The notes: generated by a model not told the origin, from the letters alone. A DNA stretch of 64,000 nt from Gallibacterium genomosp. 1 (GCF_000771875.1 NZ_JPXX01000018.1:124001-188000), one strand, 5' to 3'; numbered from the stretch's first letter, positions 39,247 through 48,666 are shown. Program-made: numbers and translations.

Positions 39247-39266
39247 AAGAATACCGAAGTATTCTT
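39247..39266 (-). terminator. Intrinsic terminator of the com operon
   Basis: On the minus strand an 8-bp stem (AAGAATAC / GTATTCTT) with a TTCG loop is followed by TTTCTTTT. It lies about 110 bp after the comE stop, ahead of aroK. Confidence 0.75.
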
Positions 39267-39373
39267 CATAATTACAACACTCAAAAGATCCCCTAGACCT
39301 CGAATGTTTATTGAGATAGTTCAATATTATCTCAAGAAATGGGATTATATTTCAACCTTGCATTGTATTTTTA

Positions 39374-40516
39374 TCAAAGATTGTTTCCTTGTATAAAATC
39401 CTGTTTCCGCTTTTGATAATTTTCTATCGTTTCTTGGGAATTATGAATAATTCTTGGCGTAATAAAAATCACCAGTTCACGTTTCTGATGACGCTCCGAT
39501 TTGCTACTAAATAACTTGCCTAATCCGGGAATATCCCCCAACAACGGCACTTTATTTTCACCTTTTCCTATCAGATCGTGAAAAATACCACCCAACACCA
39601 CAGTTTCTCCATCTTTCACCAACACTTGCGATTGCACTTCCTGTTTATCAATCGTTACCACTTGCCCGGCACCATAAGGGATACTCGCACCTGCCGAATT
39701 CTGTGTTACCACCAGATCCAGCGAAATCACGCCTTGATGCAGCACTTGTGGAGTCACTTCCAAACCCAATACTGCTTCTTTAAATTCAATATGAGTACGA
39801 CTGCTACGTTCTGTATCATCTTCGATAACATAAGGAATTTCAGAACCTTGCTTAATCGATGCCTTTCTTTGGTTAGATGTCAACAAATGTGGGCTGGCAA
39901 TAATTTCCACATTATTTTCCTGTTCCAACGCTTTTAACTCTAAATCCAACAGCCGTCCGTGAATTTTCGCCACCTGTAATGCAATAGATGCAGCCTCCGA
40001 ACTCGTTGAAAAATTAACATTTAAATGAGAACTTAAATTTTCCAAGCCAAAACTATCAAATTTAGCCGCCACTTTGTGAAAATTATCCGCATCACTAAAC
40101 ATTCCCCAACGAACGCCAAGCTCATTTAAACTTTCATTATTAATCGTCACTATACGTGCCTCTATGGCAATCTGCTTACCCGGTTTATCCAGTTGAGAAA
40201 TTAACTGTTTAAATTTTTGTATCTGCTGTTTATCCCCTTTTACCAACAATAAATTGTTACTCGGCTCGACACTAAATCCGCTCAAACCAGACAAAAGCCC
40301 ATTTCCGTTTTCATTAAAAATTTTATATAATTCATTCACTTGTATATATTTCACAGCAATTGCTTCAAATTCATCTGTTGAAGCCAAATTTTTATCCTCT
40401 ATCAATTCAGGCATTATGTTCGCCTCTTCCGCAAAAAAAGGATCTGGTATCACTTTTTGGCTCCAACCGTTCAATGAAATCATCATACAAACCACGAGTA
40501 TTATGCCTTTCTTCAT
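39374..40516 (-). CDS. comE: Competence secretin ComE (PilQ family), shortened N-terminus
   Basis: A 380-residue outer-membrane secretin for the DNA-uptake type IV pilus. The signal peptide, a secretin N1-type domain (VKYIQVNELYKIF, about 55-120) and the C-terminal secretin barrel (VTPQVLHQGVISLDLV, VPLLGDIPGLGKLFSSK, RELVIFITPRI) are clear. H. influenzae ComE is about 445 residues and has an STN domain before N1; that domain is absent here. The first 50 residues, with VIPDPFF after the signal, look more like a PilP/ComD start. The ATG overlaps the comC stop and no comD lies between, so this may be a comD-comE deletion fusion. Confidence 0.9.
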   Translation of the reverse strand: MKKGIILVVCMMISLNGWSQKVIPDPFFAEEANIMPELIEDKNLASTDEFEAIAVKYIQVNELYKIFNENGNGLLSGLSGFSVEPSNNLLLVKGDKQQIQKFKQLISQLDKPGKQIAIEARIVTINNESLNELGVRWGMFSDADNFHKVAAKFDSFGLENLSSHLNVNFSTSSEAASIALQVAKIHGRLLDLELKALEQENNVEIIASPHLLTSNQRKASIKQGSEIPYVIEDDTERSSRTHIEFKEAVLGLEVTPQVLHQGVISLDLVVTQNSAGASIPYGAGQVVTIDKQEVQSQVLVKDGETVVLGGIFHDLIGKGENKVPLLGDIPGLGKLFSSKSERHQKRELVIFITPRIIHNSQETIENYQKRKQDFIQGNNL

Positions 40517-41049
40517 TAATGGAACTCCTCTGCAAATAACTGAATAGAAATATGTAATACACGCGGTAACATCGGATCACGCTCCAGCTTCACTGAAGAA
40601 ACTGCCCATTCCGCCAAAATAGATTGAAACAACAAATCAAGATTCATAATAAATTGTTGAAATTCCATATAAATTTGTAATTCTACTTTCACTGTTTCAT
40701 TGTTATTAACCTGCATTTCAAAAGGAATATTTCCCATATCAGATGCGAACTGTGATAATTGCTGATGAAGATCGGATAATTTTTGCGTATTTTGTTTAGA
40801 ACTTAAACGCTCACTCACACGTTTTTGCAATACTGTAAGTATCTGTTGCTGCTGATCTGTTTTTAAACGTAAATTAGCAATCTGTTGTGAAAAATCAGCT
40901 ATCTGCTGCGAACGTTGCCAACTTTGCCACAAAGGATAATCACAAATAAAAATAAAAAGAAACAGCCATCCACAAGCTAACCAATAATGCGGCAAATTTA
41001 AGCAATACCAATACACACCTTTTGGATATTTCGTACCAAGTTCCATCAC
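40516..41049 (-). CDS. comC: Competence protein ComC (PilO-like)
   Basis: A 177-residue inner-membrane protein with one membrane helix (about 20-42) followed by a coiled-coil segment (residues 50-100) and a small globular end. This fits PilO, which pairs with PilN in the pilus alignment complex. It overlaps comB by 4 bp and comE by 1 bp. Sequence identity is low in this family; the call rests mainly on order and topology. Confidence 0.8.
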   Translation of the reverse strand: MMELGTKYPKGVYWYCLNLPHYWLACGWLFLFIFICDYPLWQSWQRSQQIADFSQQIANLRLKTDQQQQILTVLQKRVSERLSSKQNTQKLSDLHQQLSQFASDMGNIPFEMQVNNNETVKVELQIYMEFQQFIMNLDLLFQSILAEWAVSSVKLERDPMLPRVLHISIQLFAEEFH

Positions 41050-41624
41050 TCCTCCTTGCTTTTGCTAAAATCCAATTTGAAGCGATATAACTTCTGTTCG
41101 TCCGGTATCAATTCATTGCTTAAAAAAGTTATCGGATAGGGCCACTTTGCAAGCAGATGTTGTTGCAATGCATAAAATGATTGCTGATCAATTTTTTCTC
41201 CGCTTAACATAAAAACAGTGCTGTTCCGCTGTTCTTGGCTAAAAGGATTAATCTCAATTCTCACCAAATTTAACAACGCACCGTTAAGTGGTAAATGCGA
41301 CAAATTTGTCATAAAAAAGTTGATATCATCCAATGACAACTTCTCTAGTTTGACCTGATTACTGAGTATTTTTCGCTGGTGTAGCTGTTTATTTTCTATT
41401 TGTTGTAATTGTCGACTTAATTCCTGATATGAACTTTTTAATTGATTCAGTGAAAGCCGTTGTTGCCGTTCATATTGCAAACCCAAATACCAAATCGTTG
41501 CTGACAAGATAATTAACAACAACACTAATAGTAAAAGCCGACGTAATCTTTGCCGATACAATGGAGAGCGCCAATCTAATAAATTAATCTCATTTCGCAC
41601 TGATATCTTCTCCCCATAATGCAC
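41046..41624 (-). CDS. comB: Competence protein ComB (PilN-like)
   Basis: A 192-residue protein with a short cytoplasmic start (NEINLLDWRSPLYRQ, the PilN-type INLL motif), one membrane helix (about 29-48) and a coiled-coil periplasmic part. PilN links the actin-like ATPase PilM to the periplasmic complex. The chosen ATG overlaps comA by 35 bp; a start a few codons later is also possible. Confidence 0.83.
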   Translation of the reverse strand: MHYGEKISVRNEINLLDWRSPLYRQRLRRLLLLVLLLIILSATIWYLGLQYERQQRLSLNQLKSSYQELSRQLQQIENKQLHQRKILSNQVKLEKLSLDDINFFMTNLSHLPLNGALLNLVRIEINPFSQEQRNSTVFMLSGEKIDQQSFYALQQHLLAKWPYPITFLSNELIPDEQKLYRFKLDFSKSKEE

Positions 41625-42408
41625 ATCCCAAACTTAAAAAAGCATACTGCGCTTTTGGCTCTAATAGTATGTAATTTTTCGGCAACTCAATTTGAGATAA
41701 GTTACTCTCTTTGGACTGCTCTTGGTAAATCACCATTTTGGAAAAGCGATTAGAAAAACGTTCCTGAAAACGGATCCAACTTTGTTCCAACGAAGATTGA
41801 CTGACCACTATTTCTGTTTTTAACGAAGAATACAGGATAAATATCGTCTGTTCAGCGCAATAACAATATAGCAATGTTTCTGTCTTATCCGGTTGAATTT
41901 CATAATAAAATGCTCGCAACAACACTCTAGGCAATACATCCAAAATATTCAGATCAAATTGTCGATACTTAGCCAGTTCCACTTCTGCATTTTTTTGTTT
42001 AACCACATAAAGATCTATCTGTTGTCCTTGATACACATAATCAAACCAGATCGGCATTCCATCGTTGGGTACGTCATTCTCCAACATTGAATAAACCTGT
42101 TGCGCAACCTCGTATTGTGTTAATGCTTGCGGGCAGAGATAACGTTTATGCCAAACTAAATGTATCGGTAACACGGAAATATAAAGTAAATGTTTTACTT
42201 CAATTTGGAACTGTTGGGAAAGCAGTTTTTCCAGCTGCATACGATCTTCAACTTTCCCACACACAAGTTCACCATCTTGCTTAAAAAAAGAGTAGAAAAA
42301 ACAATTATCTATAAAAACGATTCCGACTTTAACCAATTTTGAGGATACTTTTTTTCGTGGAGCAAAAGGAACTTTCATCGTATAATCAACATCCAATTTT
42401 ACAAACAT
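41590..42408 (-). CDS. comA: Competence protein ComA (PilM-like)
   Basis: A 272-residue cytoplasmic protein in the position of PilM/ComA. It starts with a short basic segment followed by VKVGIVFIDNCFFYSFF, an actin-fold-like first strand. It heads the com operon and is divergent from ponA, as in H. influenzae. The start at 42408 has only a weak GAG nearby; ATG at 42378 is an alternative. Confidence 0.82.
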   Translation of the reverse strand: MFVKLDVDYTMKVPFAPRKKVSSKLVKVGIVFIDNCFFYSFFKQDGELVCGKVEDRMQLEKLLSQQFQIEVKHLLYISVLPIHLVWHKRYLCPQALTQYEVAQQVYSMLENDVPNDGMPIWFDYVYQGQQIDLYVVKQKNAEVELAKYRQFDLNILDVLPRVLLRAFYYEIQPDKTETLLYCYCAEQTIFILYSSLKTEIVVSQSSLEQSWIRFQERFSNRFSKMVIYQEQSKESNLSQIELPKNYILLEPKAQYAFLSLGCALWGEDISAK

Positions 42409-42465
42409 AAGCTCAATTTACTTTTTTTTCACTTATATCACATCAATACAGAGAGTCATTTTTCG

Positions 42466-45027
42466 ATGAAGATCGCAAAATTAATATTTAGTTCTATTTT
42501 AACTGTATTTGTACTGGGCTGCGTTGCTTGCGGCTTATTTTACTTTCATATCAAATCACAACTTCCTGATGTCAGCGAATTAAAAAATGTTGAATTACAA
42601 CAACCTATGCAAATTTTTACTGCTGACGGAAAACTGATTGGCGAAATTGGTGAACAACGCCGCATTCCGGTAACACTAGATAAAATTCCGCAACAGATGA
42701 TCAATGCGGTTATCGCTACCGAAGATAGTCGTTTCTATGAACATCACGGATTAGACCCTATCGGCATTGCACGTGCGCTTAAAGTGGCAATCACTTCCGG
42801 CGGAGCTTCTCAAGGTGCCAGCACTATTACACAGCAAGTAGCACGGAACTTTTTCCTTACTCCGGAAAAAAAATTAATGCGTAAAATCAAAGAAGCCGTG
42901 CTTGCTATAGATATTGAAAATAATCTCAGCAAAGATGAAATTTTAGAACTCTATCTCAACAAAATTTATTTAGGTTATCGTGCTTATGGTGTTGCGGCGG
43001 CAGCACAGACCTATTTTGGCAAAAGCTTAGATCAACTTACACTTAGCGAAATGGCAATGCTTGCCGGCTTGCCCAAAGCGCCGTCAACAATGAATCCACT
43101 TTACTCCTTAAAACGAGCAACTGATCGTAGAAATGTTGTACTGGCACGAATGCTAGATGAAAAATATATTACTGAAGAACAGTACCAACAGGCACTCAAG
43201 GAACCGATTATCGCTAACTATCACGGTTCAAAACTTGAATTACACGCTGATTATGTGGTGGAAGCTGTACGTCAAGAAATGGTGAAATTATATGGTGAAG
43301 AGCAAGCTTATACTAAAGGATATCAAGTATTTACGACCATTAACTCACAAGATCAAATAAATGCACAAAATGCATTGCGGAATAATCTTCTTGCCTATGA
43401 TATGCGACACGGTTATCGCAAAAATGTAACTTTATGGAAAGCAAACGAAACAGCGTGGGATAAAGAACATATTATCGTTTTTTTGAATCAACAACCAAAT
43501 GTGAAACCGTTACAGCCAGCGGCAGTTTTAGAAGTGAAAAACAATAAAGCGCAGGTCTTACTTGCTAACGGCGAAAACATTACATTAGATCAAAATGCTG
43601 TGAAATGGGCTGGATCTATCAATAAAATTCTACATAGTGGTGATATGATCTGGTTAATGCAAAACGACAAACAGCAATGGTTATTACGCCAAATTCCTTT
43701 GGCTAATTCCGGAATGGTTTCTTTAAATAGCACCAATGGCGCTATCGAAGCAATGGTCGGCGGTTTTAGTTTCGCACTCAGCAAGTTTAATCGTGCCACT
43801 CAATCGATGGTTCAAGTTGGCTCTTCAATTAAACCATTTATTTATGCTGCCGCTTTAGACAAAGGACTGACTTTGGCAACAATTCTAAACGATGCTCCTA
43901 TTACCTTACGAAAAGCAGGACAAGCACCTTGGCAACCGAAAAACTCACCGAATGTATTTAATGGCCCATTGCGTTTGCGTGTCGGGCTAGGCTTATCTAA
44001 AAATGTAATGATGGTTCGTGCCGTTAATATGGTCGGAATTGATTACATTGCTGATTATTTACAGCGTTTCGGCTTTCAAAAAAATCAATATGCTGCTACC
44101 GAAGCTTTAGCACTAGGTGCGGCTTCGTTCACTCCTTTAGAAATGGCTCGTGGTTACGCTGTTTTTGATAATGGTGGTTTCTTAATCGATCCTTATTTAA
44201 TCCAATCGATTAAAGACAATAACGGTCAAGAAATTTTTACAGCGAAACCGAAAATTGCCTGTTTCCAATGTAGCGATAAACAAATCCCAGTCATCTATGG
44301 TGATGTTAAACCAATAGATTTTCTCTCCGTTAAAGTGGATAACTCGGCAACAGAAAATACTCCGCTCGATACTTCACTATCTAACCTTTCTGTTGATGAG
44401 GATAATAGCGAAGCCGTTCCAGATGTACCGGAATTAAATACTAACAATGTGCAATTAGAAAATGCGCCGAGTTTATTAGGTAAAAATGAGTCTAAAGATA
44501 ATACCTCTCAAACAGAATTTGCTCCGCGTGTATTAAGCGGTAAATTAGCCTTTTTAATTCGCAGTGCATTAAACTCCGGTATTTACGGTGAACCCGGTGG
44601 CGGTTGGGTTGGTACCAGTTGGCGTGCAAAATCGATTGGACGTCCTGATATAGGTGGGAAAACTGGAACTACCAACAACTCAAAAGTAGCTTGGTATGTC
44701 GGTTTTGGTGCAGATTTAGTCACTTCCGTTTATATCGGTTTTGATGACAATAAATTTGACTTAGGGCGCGGCGAATCCGGCGGTAAATCAGCAATGCCAG
44801 CTTGGGTCGATTATATGACCAACGCATTAAAACCGTTACCGGTACGTGAAGATCCTATGCCTGAAGGGGTGATTCAAAAACGAATTTCAATGCAAAACGG
44901 GATGTTGACCGACTCAGGTGGTAGAATGGAATATTTCATTGAAGGCACTGAACCGACACAATATTATGTGCCGGAGCAGGGCAATAAAATCATCAATAAC
45001 AAAGGTGAAGTGAAAGAGTTGTTCTAA
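42466..45027 (+). CDS. mrcA: Penicillin-binding protein 1A
   Basis: An 853-residue bifunctional cell-wall synthase (also called ponA). One N-terminal membrane anchor is followed by the GT51 glycosyltransferase (ATEDSRFYEHHGLDP, GASTITQQVARN) and the transpeptidase with SxxK in VGSSIKPF, SxN as SKN in GLSKNVMM, and KTG in GGKTGTTNNSK. It builds and cross-links peptidoglycan. A strong terminator follows at 45037. Confidence 0.97.
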   Translation: MKIAKLIFSSILTVFVLGCVACGLFYFHIKSQLPDVSELKNVELQQPMQIFTADGKLIGEIGEQRRIPVTLDKIPQQMINAVIATEDSRFYEHHGLDPIGIARALKVAITSGGASQGASTITQQVARNFFLTPEKKLMRKIKEAVLAIDIENNLSKDEILELYLNKIYLGYRAYGVAAAAQTYFGKSLDQLTLSEMAMLAGLPKAPSTMNPLYSLKRATDRRNVVLARMLDEKYITEEQYQQALKEPIIANYHGSKLELHADYVVEAVRQEMVKLYGEEQAYTKGYQVFTTINSQDQINAQNALRNNLLAYDMRHGYRKNVTLWKANETAWDKEHIIVFLNQQPNVKPLQPAAVLEVKNNKAQVLLANGENITLDQNAVKWAGSINKILHSGDMIWLMQNDKQQWLLRQIPLANSGMVSLNSTNGAIEAMVGGFSFALSKFNRATQSMVQVGSSIKPFIYAAALDKGLTLATILNDAPITLRKAGQAPWQPKNSPNVFNGPLRLRVGLGLSKNVMMVRAVNMVGIDYIADYLQRFGFQKNQYAATEALALGAASFTPLEMARGYAVFDNGGFLIDPYLIQSIKDNNGQEIFTAKPKIACFQCSDKQIPVIYGDVKPIDFLSVKVDNSATENTPLDTSLSNLSVDEDNSEAVPDVPELNTNNVQLENAPSLLGKNESKDNTSQTEFAPRVLSGKLAFLIRSALNSGIYGEPGGGWVGTSWRAKSIGRPDIGGKTGTTNNSKVAWYVGFGADLVTSVYIGFDDNKFDLGRGESGGKSAMPAWVDYMTNALKPLPVREDPMPEGVIQKRISMQNGMLTDSGGRMEYFIEGTEPTQYYVPEQGNKIINNKGEVKELF

Positions 45028-45036
45028 AGAGATAAG

Positions 45037-45057
45037 AGGGCTATCACTGATAGCCCT
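45037..45057 (+). terminator. Intrinsic terminator of ponA/mrcA
   Basis: AGGGCTATC / GATAGCCCT stem with a 3-nt loop followed by ATTTTTT. Confidence 0.9.
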
Positions 45058-45062
45058 ATTTT

Positions 45063-46046
45063 TTAATCATTTTCAAGCAAGAGCTGTAATAGCTCAATCG
45101 CCAATCTTGCCCGACCAAAACCGCGTTCATCACTCACCAACCAGAAACTTAATTTCTCCTGTTCTGTATTAACTTGGCTGATATGCAATAACGGCAACGC
45201 TTCGCCATTTTCCTCAATTTCACCGTTTAAAACCGGTGTCATCAATTGTTCGGCGTGATAGCGTAATAAATCATCCTGTTGCCAAACTAAAGGAATATCA
45301 ACCTCATTAAACTCATAGCCGACAACTGTTACCATCTGAGATAAGCCATAAAAAACGGGTACTTGAATACTATGTTCAATAAATTGTCCATTAAATTCTG
45401 GTAAAATTTTCTGTAATAACAGTTGATCTTTAATGCTCTCCTCCTGGTTATCAATCGGACTAACATTAAACGCTAACCGTTGTTGATCTTCATTTAGCGG
45501 AATGCCGTTTAACAATTGTGCGGTTTGTCCAACCAACTCTCTTACTTTTTCCTCGCCTTTATAGGTCATTGGCAATAAAGAAGTTACCATTATCTGAACT
45601 AACTGATATTGCTGCAAAATCGGTTTTAACGCCAATGCTAATTGAGAAATCTGCGGATTAGGCAATGAAACAATATTGCGCTGTCTAACCGCCTGCAACG
45701 CTTCATTATTCACTCCTGGAACAACCGCCGGAATATCATTTAGATAAGCACAAATTCCCAACACATCAATCACTATACAACCGGCTTCTGCTGCAGTTGC
45801 CACATAAGTTACCTGAGGCAAAGAACCAGCAAATAATAAATAATCATAATTTGCCCAATCGACATCACCAAAACCAAGCTGTTCAACATATTTGTTGTTG
45901 AAGCGAATATTCTGTTCCTCTGAAAATTTTTCCGCTTCAATAACAGTGATCGACAAATTGGATAAAGCGCTTTGTTCCAAAATCGTTACCAATTTCTCTG
46001 CCAACGAAAAATCAGCCGCAATGGCAATATTTAAACTTGAATTCAT
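45063..46046 (-). CDS. usg: USG-1-like semialdehyde dehydrogenase family protein
   Basis: A 327-residue relative of aspartate-semialdehyde dehydrogenase. The dehydrogenase fold is visible (LLFAGSLPQVTYVATAAEAG, PAVVPGVNNEAL), but the catalytic Cys region reads LPNPQISQLALAL with no Cys. This is normal for Usg, which lacks the enzyme activity and whose role is unknown. ATG at 46046 is preferred over 46073 because of a GGAG site 7 nt upstream. Confidence 0.85.
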   Translation of the reverse strand: MNSSLNIAIAADFSLAEKLVTILEQSALSNLSITVIEAEKFSEEQNIRFNNKYVEQLGFGDVDWANYDYLLFAGSLPQVTYVATAAEAGCIVIDVLGICAYLNDIPAVVPGVNNEALQAVRQRNIVSLPNPQISQLALALKPILQQYQLVQIMVTSLLPMTYKGEEKVRELVGQTAQLLNGIPLNEDQQRLAFNVSPIDNQEESIKDQLLLQKILPEFNGQFIEHSIQVPVFYGLSQMVTVVGYEFNEVDIPLVWQQDDLLRYHAEQLMTPVLNGEIEENGEALPLLHISQVNTEQEKLSFWLVSDERGFGRARLAIELLQLLLEND

Positions 46047-46112
46047 TTTCTTCTCCGTGATACGCTGATGCACCTATTTTAACAATTAAAAATTATCACG
46101 GGAACGTTTTCA

Positions 46113-46589
46113 ATGACTCCTGCAATCAATCTACTAAAAAAGAAAAAAATTCCATTTACACTTCATCAATATGAACACGATGCTAATAACACCCATTTTG
46201 GGCAAGAAGCCCTAGAAAAACTGAATCTCTCACCGCTACAGACCTTCAAAACATTGCTTGTTTCCATCAATAATGATGATAAACATCTCGCTGTAATGGT
46301 TGTACCAATTTCTTATAACTTAAGTCTCAAAAAAGGTGCAAAAGCCTTGGGCGTTAAGAAAATCGAAATGGCAGACAAGCATATTGCAGAAAAAAGCACA
46401 GGATATCTTGTCGGCGGTATTAGCCCATTAGGACAGAAAAAAGTACTACCTACTATCATTTCCGCAACTGCACAACAATTTGAAACGATTTTTGTATCGG
46501 GTGGCAAACGTGGCATTGATATTGAAATTAATCCTTCGGATTTAGCTACTTTATTACGTGCTGATTTTGCAGATATCAATGATGAATAA
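46113..46589 (+). CDS. ybaK: Cys-tRNA(Pro)/Cys-tRNA(Cys) deacylase
   Basis: A 158-residue YbaK/EbsC protein that removes cysteine from mischarged tRNA-Pro. Family segments are [36 protein letters not shown] and [13 protein letters not shown]. Divergent from usg; the tRNA-Lys cluster follows. Confidence 0.94.
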   Translation: MTPAINLLKKKKIPFTLHQYEHDANNTHFGQEALEKLNLSPLQTFKTLLVSINNDDKHLAVMVVPISYNLSLKKGAKALGVKKIEMADKHIAEKSTGYLVGGISPLGQKKVLPTIISATAQQFETIFVSGGKRGIDIEINPSDLATLLRADFADINDE

Positions 46590-46679
46590 AACTTTTTAGT
46601 TCAAGCTCCTCTTTTTAGATTATTTTTCAATCATATTGTTTCTGATTAAAGCAAATAAAGAAAAAACTAAAAATTTTTA

Positions 46680-46708
46680 TTGATTAGTTTCACAAAATCA
46701 GTATTATA
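46680..46708 (+). promoter_or_regulatory. Promoter of the tRNA-Lys cluster
   Basis: TTGATT-N17-ATTATA, followed by a GC-containing discriminator (GCACCCG) typical of stable-RNA promoters, about 30 bp before the first tRNA. Confidence 0.65.
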
Positions 46709-46736
46709 AGCACCCGTTGCAATGTGGTGACACGTT

Positions 46737-46812
46737 GGGTCGTTAGCTCAGTCGGTAGAGCAGCGGACTTTTAATCCGTTGGTCGAAGGTTCGAATCCTT
46801 CACGACCCACCA
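46737..46812 (+). tRNA. tRNA-Lys (TTT), copy 1
   Basis: A 76-nt cloverleaf with 7-bp acceptor stem GGGTCGT/ACGACCC, anticodon loop CTTTTAA (anticodon TTT), GGTTCGAATCC T-arm and encoded CCA. First of four tandem copies. Confidence 0.98.
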
Positions 46813-46833
46813 CTATAAAGCACCATCTAATTT

Positions 46834-46909
46834 GGGTCGTTAGCTCAGTCGGTAGAGCAGCGGACTTTTAATCCGTTGGTCGAAGGTTCGAATCCTTCAC
46901 GACCCACCA
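46834..46909 (+). tRNA. tRNA-Lys (TTT), copy 2
   Basis: Identical in sequence to copy 1, with encoded CCA. The 21-nt spacer suggests recent tandem duplication. Confidence 0.98.
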
Positions 46910-46936
46910 CTTACAATATCGAAGAGATGATTAAGT

Positions 46937-47012
46937 GGGTTATTAGCTCAGTTGGTAGAGCAGCGGACTCTTAATCCGTCGGTCGAAGGTTCGAGCCCTT
47001 CATGACCCACCA
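46937..47012 (+). tRNA. tRNA-Lys (CTT), diverged copy
   Basis: Same scaffold with anticodon loop CTCTTAA (anticodon CTT). The acceptor stem is GGGTTAT/ATGACCC: A6-T67 is a compensatory change and T5-G68 a wobble, so the fold is kept. CCA is encoded. It reads AAG codons specifically. Confidence 0.96.
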
Positions 47013-47037
47013 CTATAAAGCACAATCTAATTATTCT

Positions 47038-47113
47038 GGGTCGTTAGCTCAGTCGGTAGAGCAGCGGACTTTTAATCCGTTGGTCGAAGGTTCGAATCCT
47101 TCACGACCCACCA
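47038..47113 (+). tRNA. tRNA-Lys (TTT), copy 4
   Basis: Identical to copies 1 and 2, with encoded CCA. Confidence 0.98.
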
Positions 47114-47233
47114 TTTCAAATAATTACTTCATAAATTTTCCTAAATGCTTTTATATTAAAAATCAATTATCATTTTTTACAATCTGCATATAATCCTTAT
47201 TGAAATAAAAATAATCTTAATAAGGAGAATTTT

Positions 47234-48008
47234 ATGCAATTTGTTAGCACAAAAAGCGCAAGTACCGCTAATTATTGATAATACGTTCGCTACACCTTTT
47301 TTCTGTCGCCCTTTTGAGTTTGGTGCCAACATTGTTGTCCACAGCACTACTAAATATCTTGATGGACACGCCGTTGCTATGGGAGGCGTCATTATTGATG
47401 GTGGAAATTTTAATTGGAACAACGGCAAGTTCCCTGCATTTACCCAGCCAGATGATTCTTATCACGGCTTAATTTATACAGAAACCTTCGGTGCTGCCGC
47501 TTATATCATAAAAGCAAGAGTACAGCTAATGCGTGATCTAGGTGCAACTCCTGCTCCACAAAACAGTTTTTTACTCAATTTAGGAATGGAAACTTTGCCT
47601 CTACGTATGCAGGCGCACTACAATAATGCGCTACAAGTAGCCCAATATTTGGAAAAATAACCTTTGGTTAATTCTGTCAATTACCCTGCTTTAGCCAGCT
47701 CTCCTGATTATGCACTCAAACAAAAATATGTACCGAACGGTCTATGCGGCGTCATCTCCTTTGAATTAAAAGATGGTAGGGAAGCAGCAGCGAAATGGTT
47801 AAATGCTCTAAAATTGGTTTCTCGTGAAGTACACGTTGCCGATATTAGAACTTGTGCATTACACCCAGCGACTTCAACGCATCGACAATTAAGTGAAGAA
47901 GGACTAGATAAAATTAATATTTCTGCAGGGCTAATCCGAATCTCTGTCGGGATTGAAAATATACAAGATATTTTGATGGATATTGAGCAAGCCTTTAGTG
48001 CGCTATAG
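47234..48008 (+). pseudogene. metY: O-acetylhomoserine sulfhydrylase (MetY) pseudogene
   Basis: The C-terminal 250 or so residues of MetY are recognisable: PLIIDNTFATPFFCRPFEFG, the PLP-lysine segment VVHSTTKYLDGHA, and CALHPATSTHRQLS with IRISVGIENIQDIL. The start is preserved as AAGGAG and ATG at 47234 followed by CAATTT. The sequence then jumps out of frame into the middle of the protein, so roughly 180 codons are deleted. A second lesion is an in-frame TAA at 47658-47660 between YLEK and PLVNSVNYP. No full-length product is possible. The gene once made homocysteine from O-acetylhomoserine and sulfide. Confidence 0.9.
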
Positions 48009-48056
48009 CTTAATCTATAGTAGATAATATCCTCACTCTATACTTTCAGTGCTTAT

Positions 48057-48126
48057 AAGAAATGTTCATTATTTAATCTTTATTGTTTAGAAATTCAAGA
48101 ATAGATGAAATTAATGAACATTTCTT
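48057..48126. repeat. 14-bp inverted repeat with 42-nt loop after metY remnant
   Basis: AAGAAATGTTCATT and AATGAACATTTCTT are perfect complements and are followed by a T-run. It may be a long-loop terminator for the former metY, or a small mobile remnant. Confidence 0.5.
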
Positions 48127-48168
48127 TTTTTATATGTTGCAGTTAGATTGTAAATTAAAAGGAAAACA

Positions 48169-48194
48169 AAACCCCAACCATTTGGTTGGGGTTT
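48169..48194 (-). terminator. Terminator of the rpsF-priB-rpsR-rplI operon
   Basis: AAACCCCAACC / GGTTGGGGTTT stem with a 4-nt loop, followed on the minus strand by TTTTGTTTT-like sequence. It lies 22 bp past rplI. Confidence 0.85.
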
Positions 48195-48216
48195 AATCTG
48201 AATAATATTTTGAAAA

Positions 48217-48666
48217 TTATTCTGCAACGATGATTACATTTAATGACGCAAATACTTCACCGTGGAATTGGAAACGCACTTCGTGTTCACCTAAAGTACG
48301 TAGTGCACCATTTGGTAAACGCACTTCGCTTTTCGCGACCTCAACACCTTTTGCAGTGATTGCATCAGCGATATCACGAGTACCGATAGAACCGAATAAA
48401 CGCCCTTCATCACCAGCTTTAGAAGCGATTGTTACTGAACCTAGTGCTTCAAGTTTTTCAGCACGATCCATTGCAGCAGTTAACGCTTTAGCTGCTTTCT
48501 CTTCTAATTCTGCACGACGACTTTCAAAATATTCAATATTTGCTTTAGTTGCCATAACTGCTTTTCCTTGTGGGATTAAGAAGTTACGAGCATAACCAGA
48601 TTTTACATTTACTTGATCACCAACATTGCCTAGGTGAACAATTTTATCTAAAAGAATTACTTGCAT
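48217..48666 (-). CDS. rplI: 50S ribosomal protein L9
   Basis: A 149-residue protein with the standard start [19 protein letters not shown] and NLIPQGKA-like [14 protein letters not shown]. It binds 23S rRNA near the L1 stalk base. Last gene of the operon. Confidence 0.98.
   Translation of the reverse strand: MQVILLDKIVHLGNVGDQVNVKSGYARNFLIPQGKAVMATKANIEYFESRRAELEEKAAKALTAAMDRAEKLEALGSVTIASKAGDEGRLFGSIGTRDIADAITAKGVEVAKSEVRLPNGALRTLGEHEVRFQFHGEVFASLNVIIVAE

Noticed and set aside
42409-42465. Possible CRP-S (competence) site upstream of comA
   Set aside because: Only one half-site (TGTGA) is good; the other half is poor, and the gap is shared with the ponA promoter.
46737-47113. Regularly spaced near-identical units that look like a repeat or CRISPR array
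   Set aside because: Each unit is a complete 76-nt tRNA-Lys cloverleaf with CCA; spacers are short and irregular.
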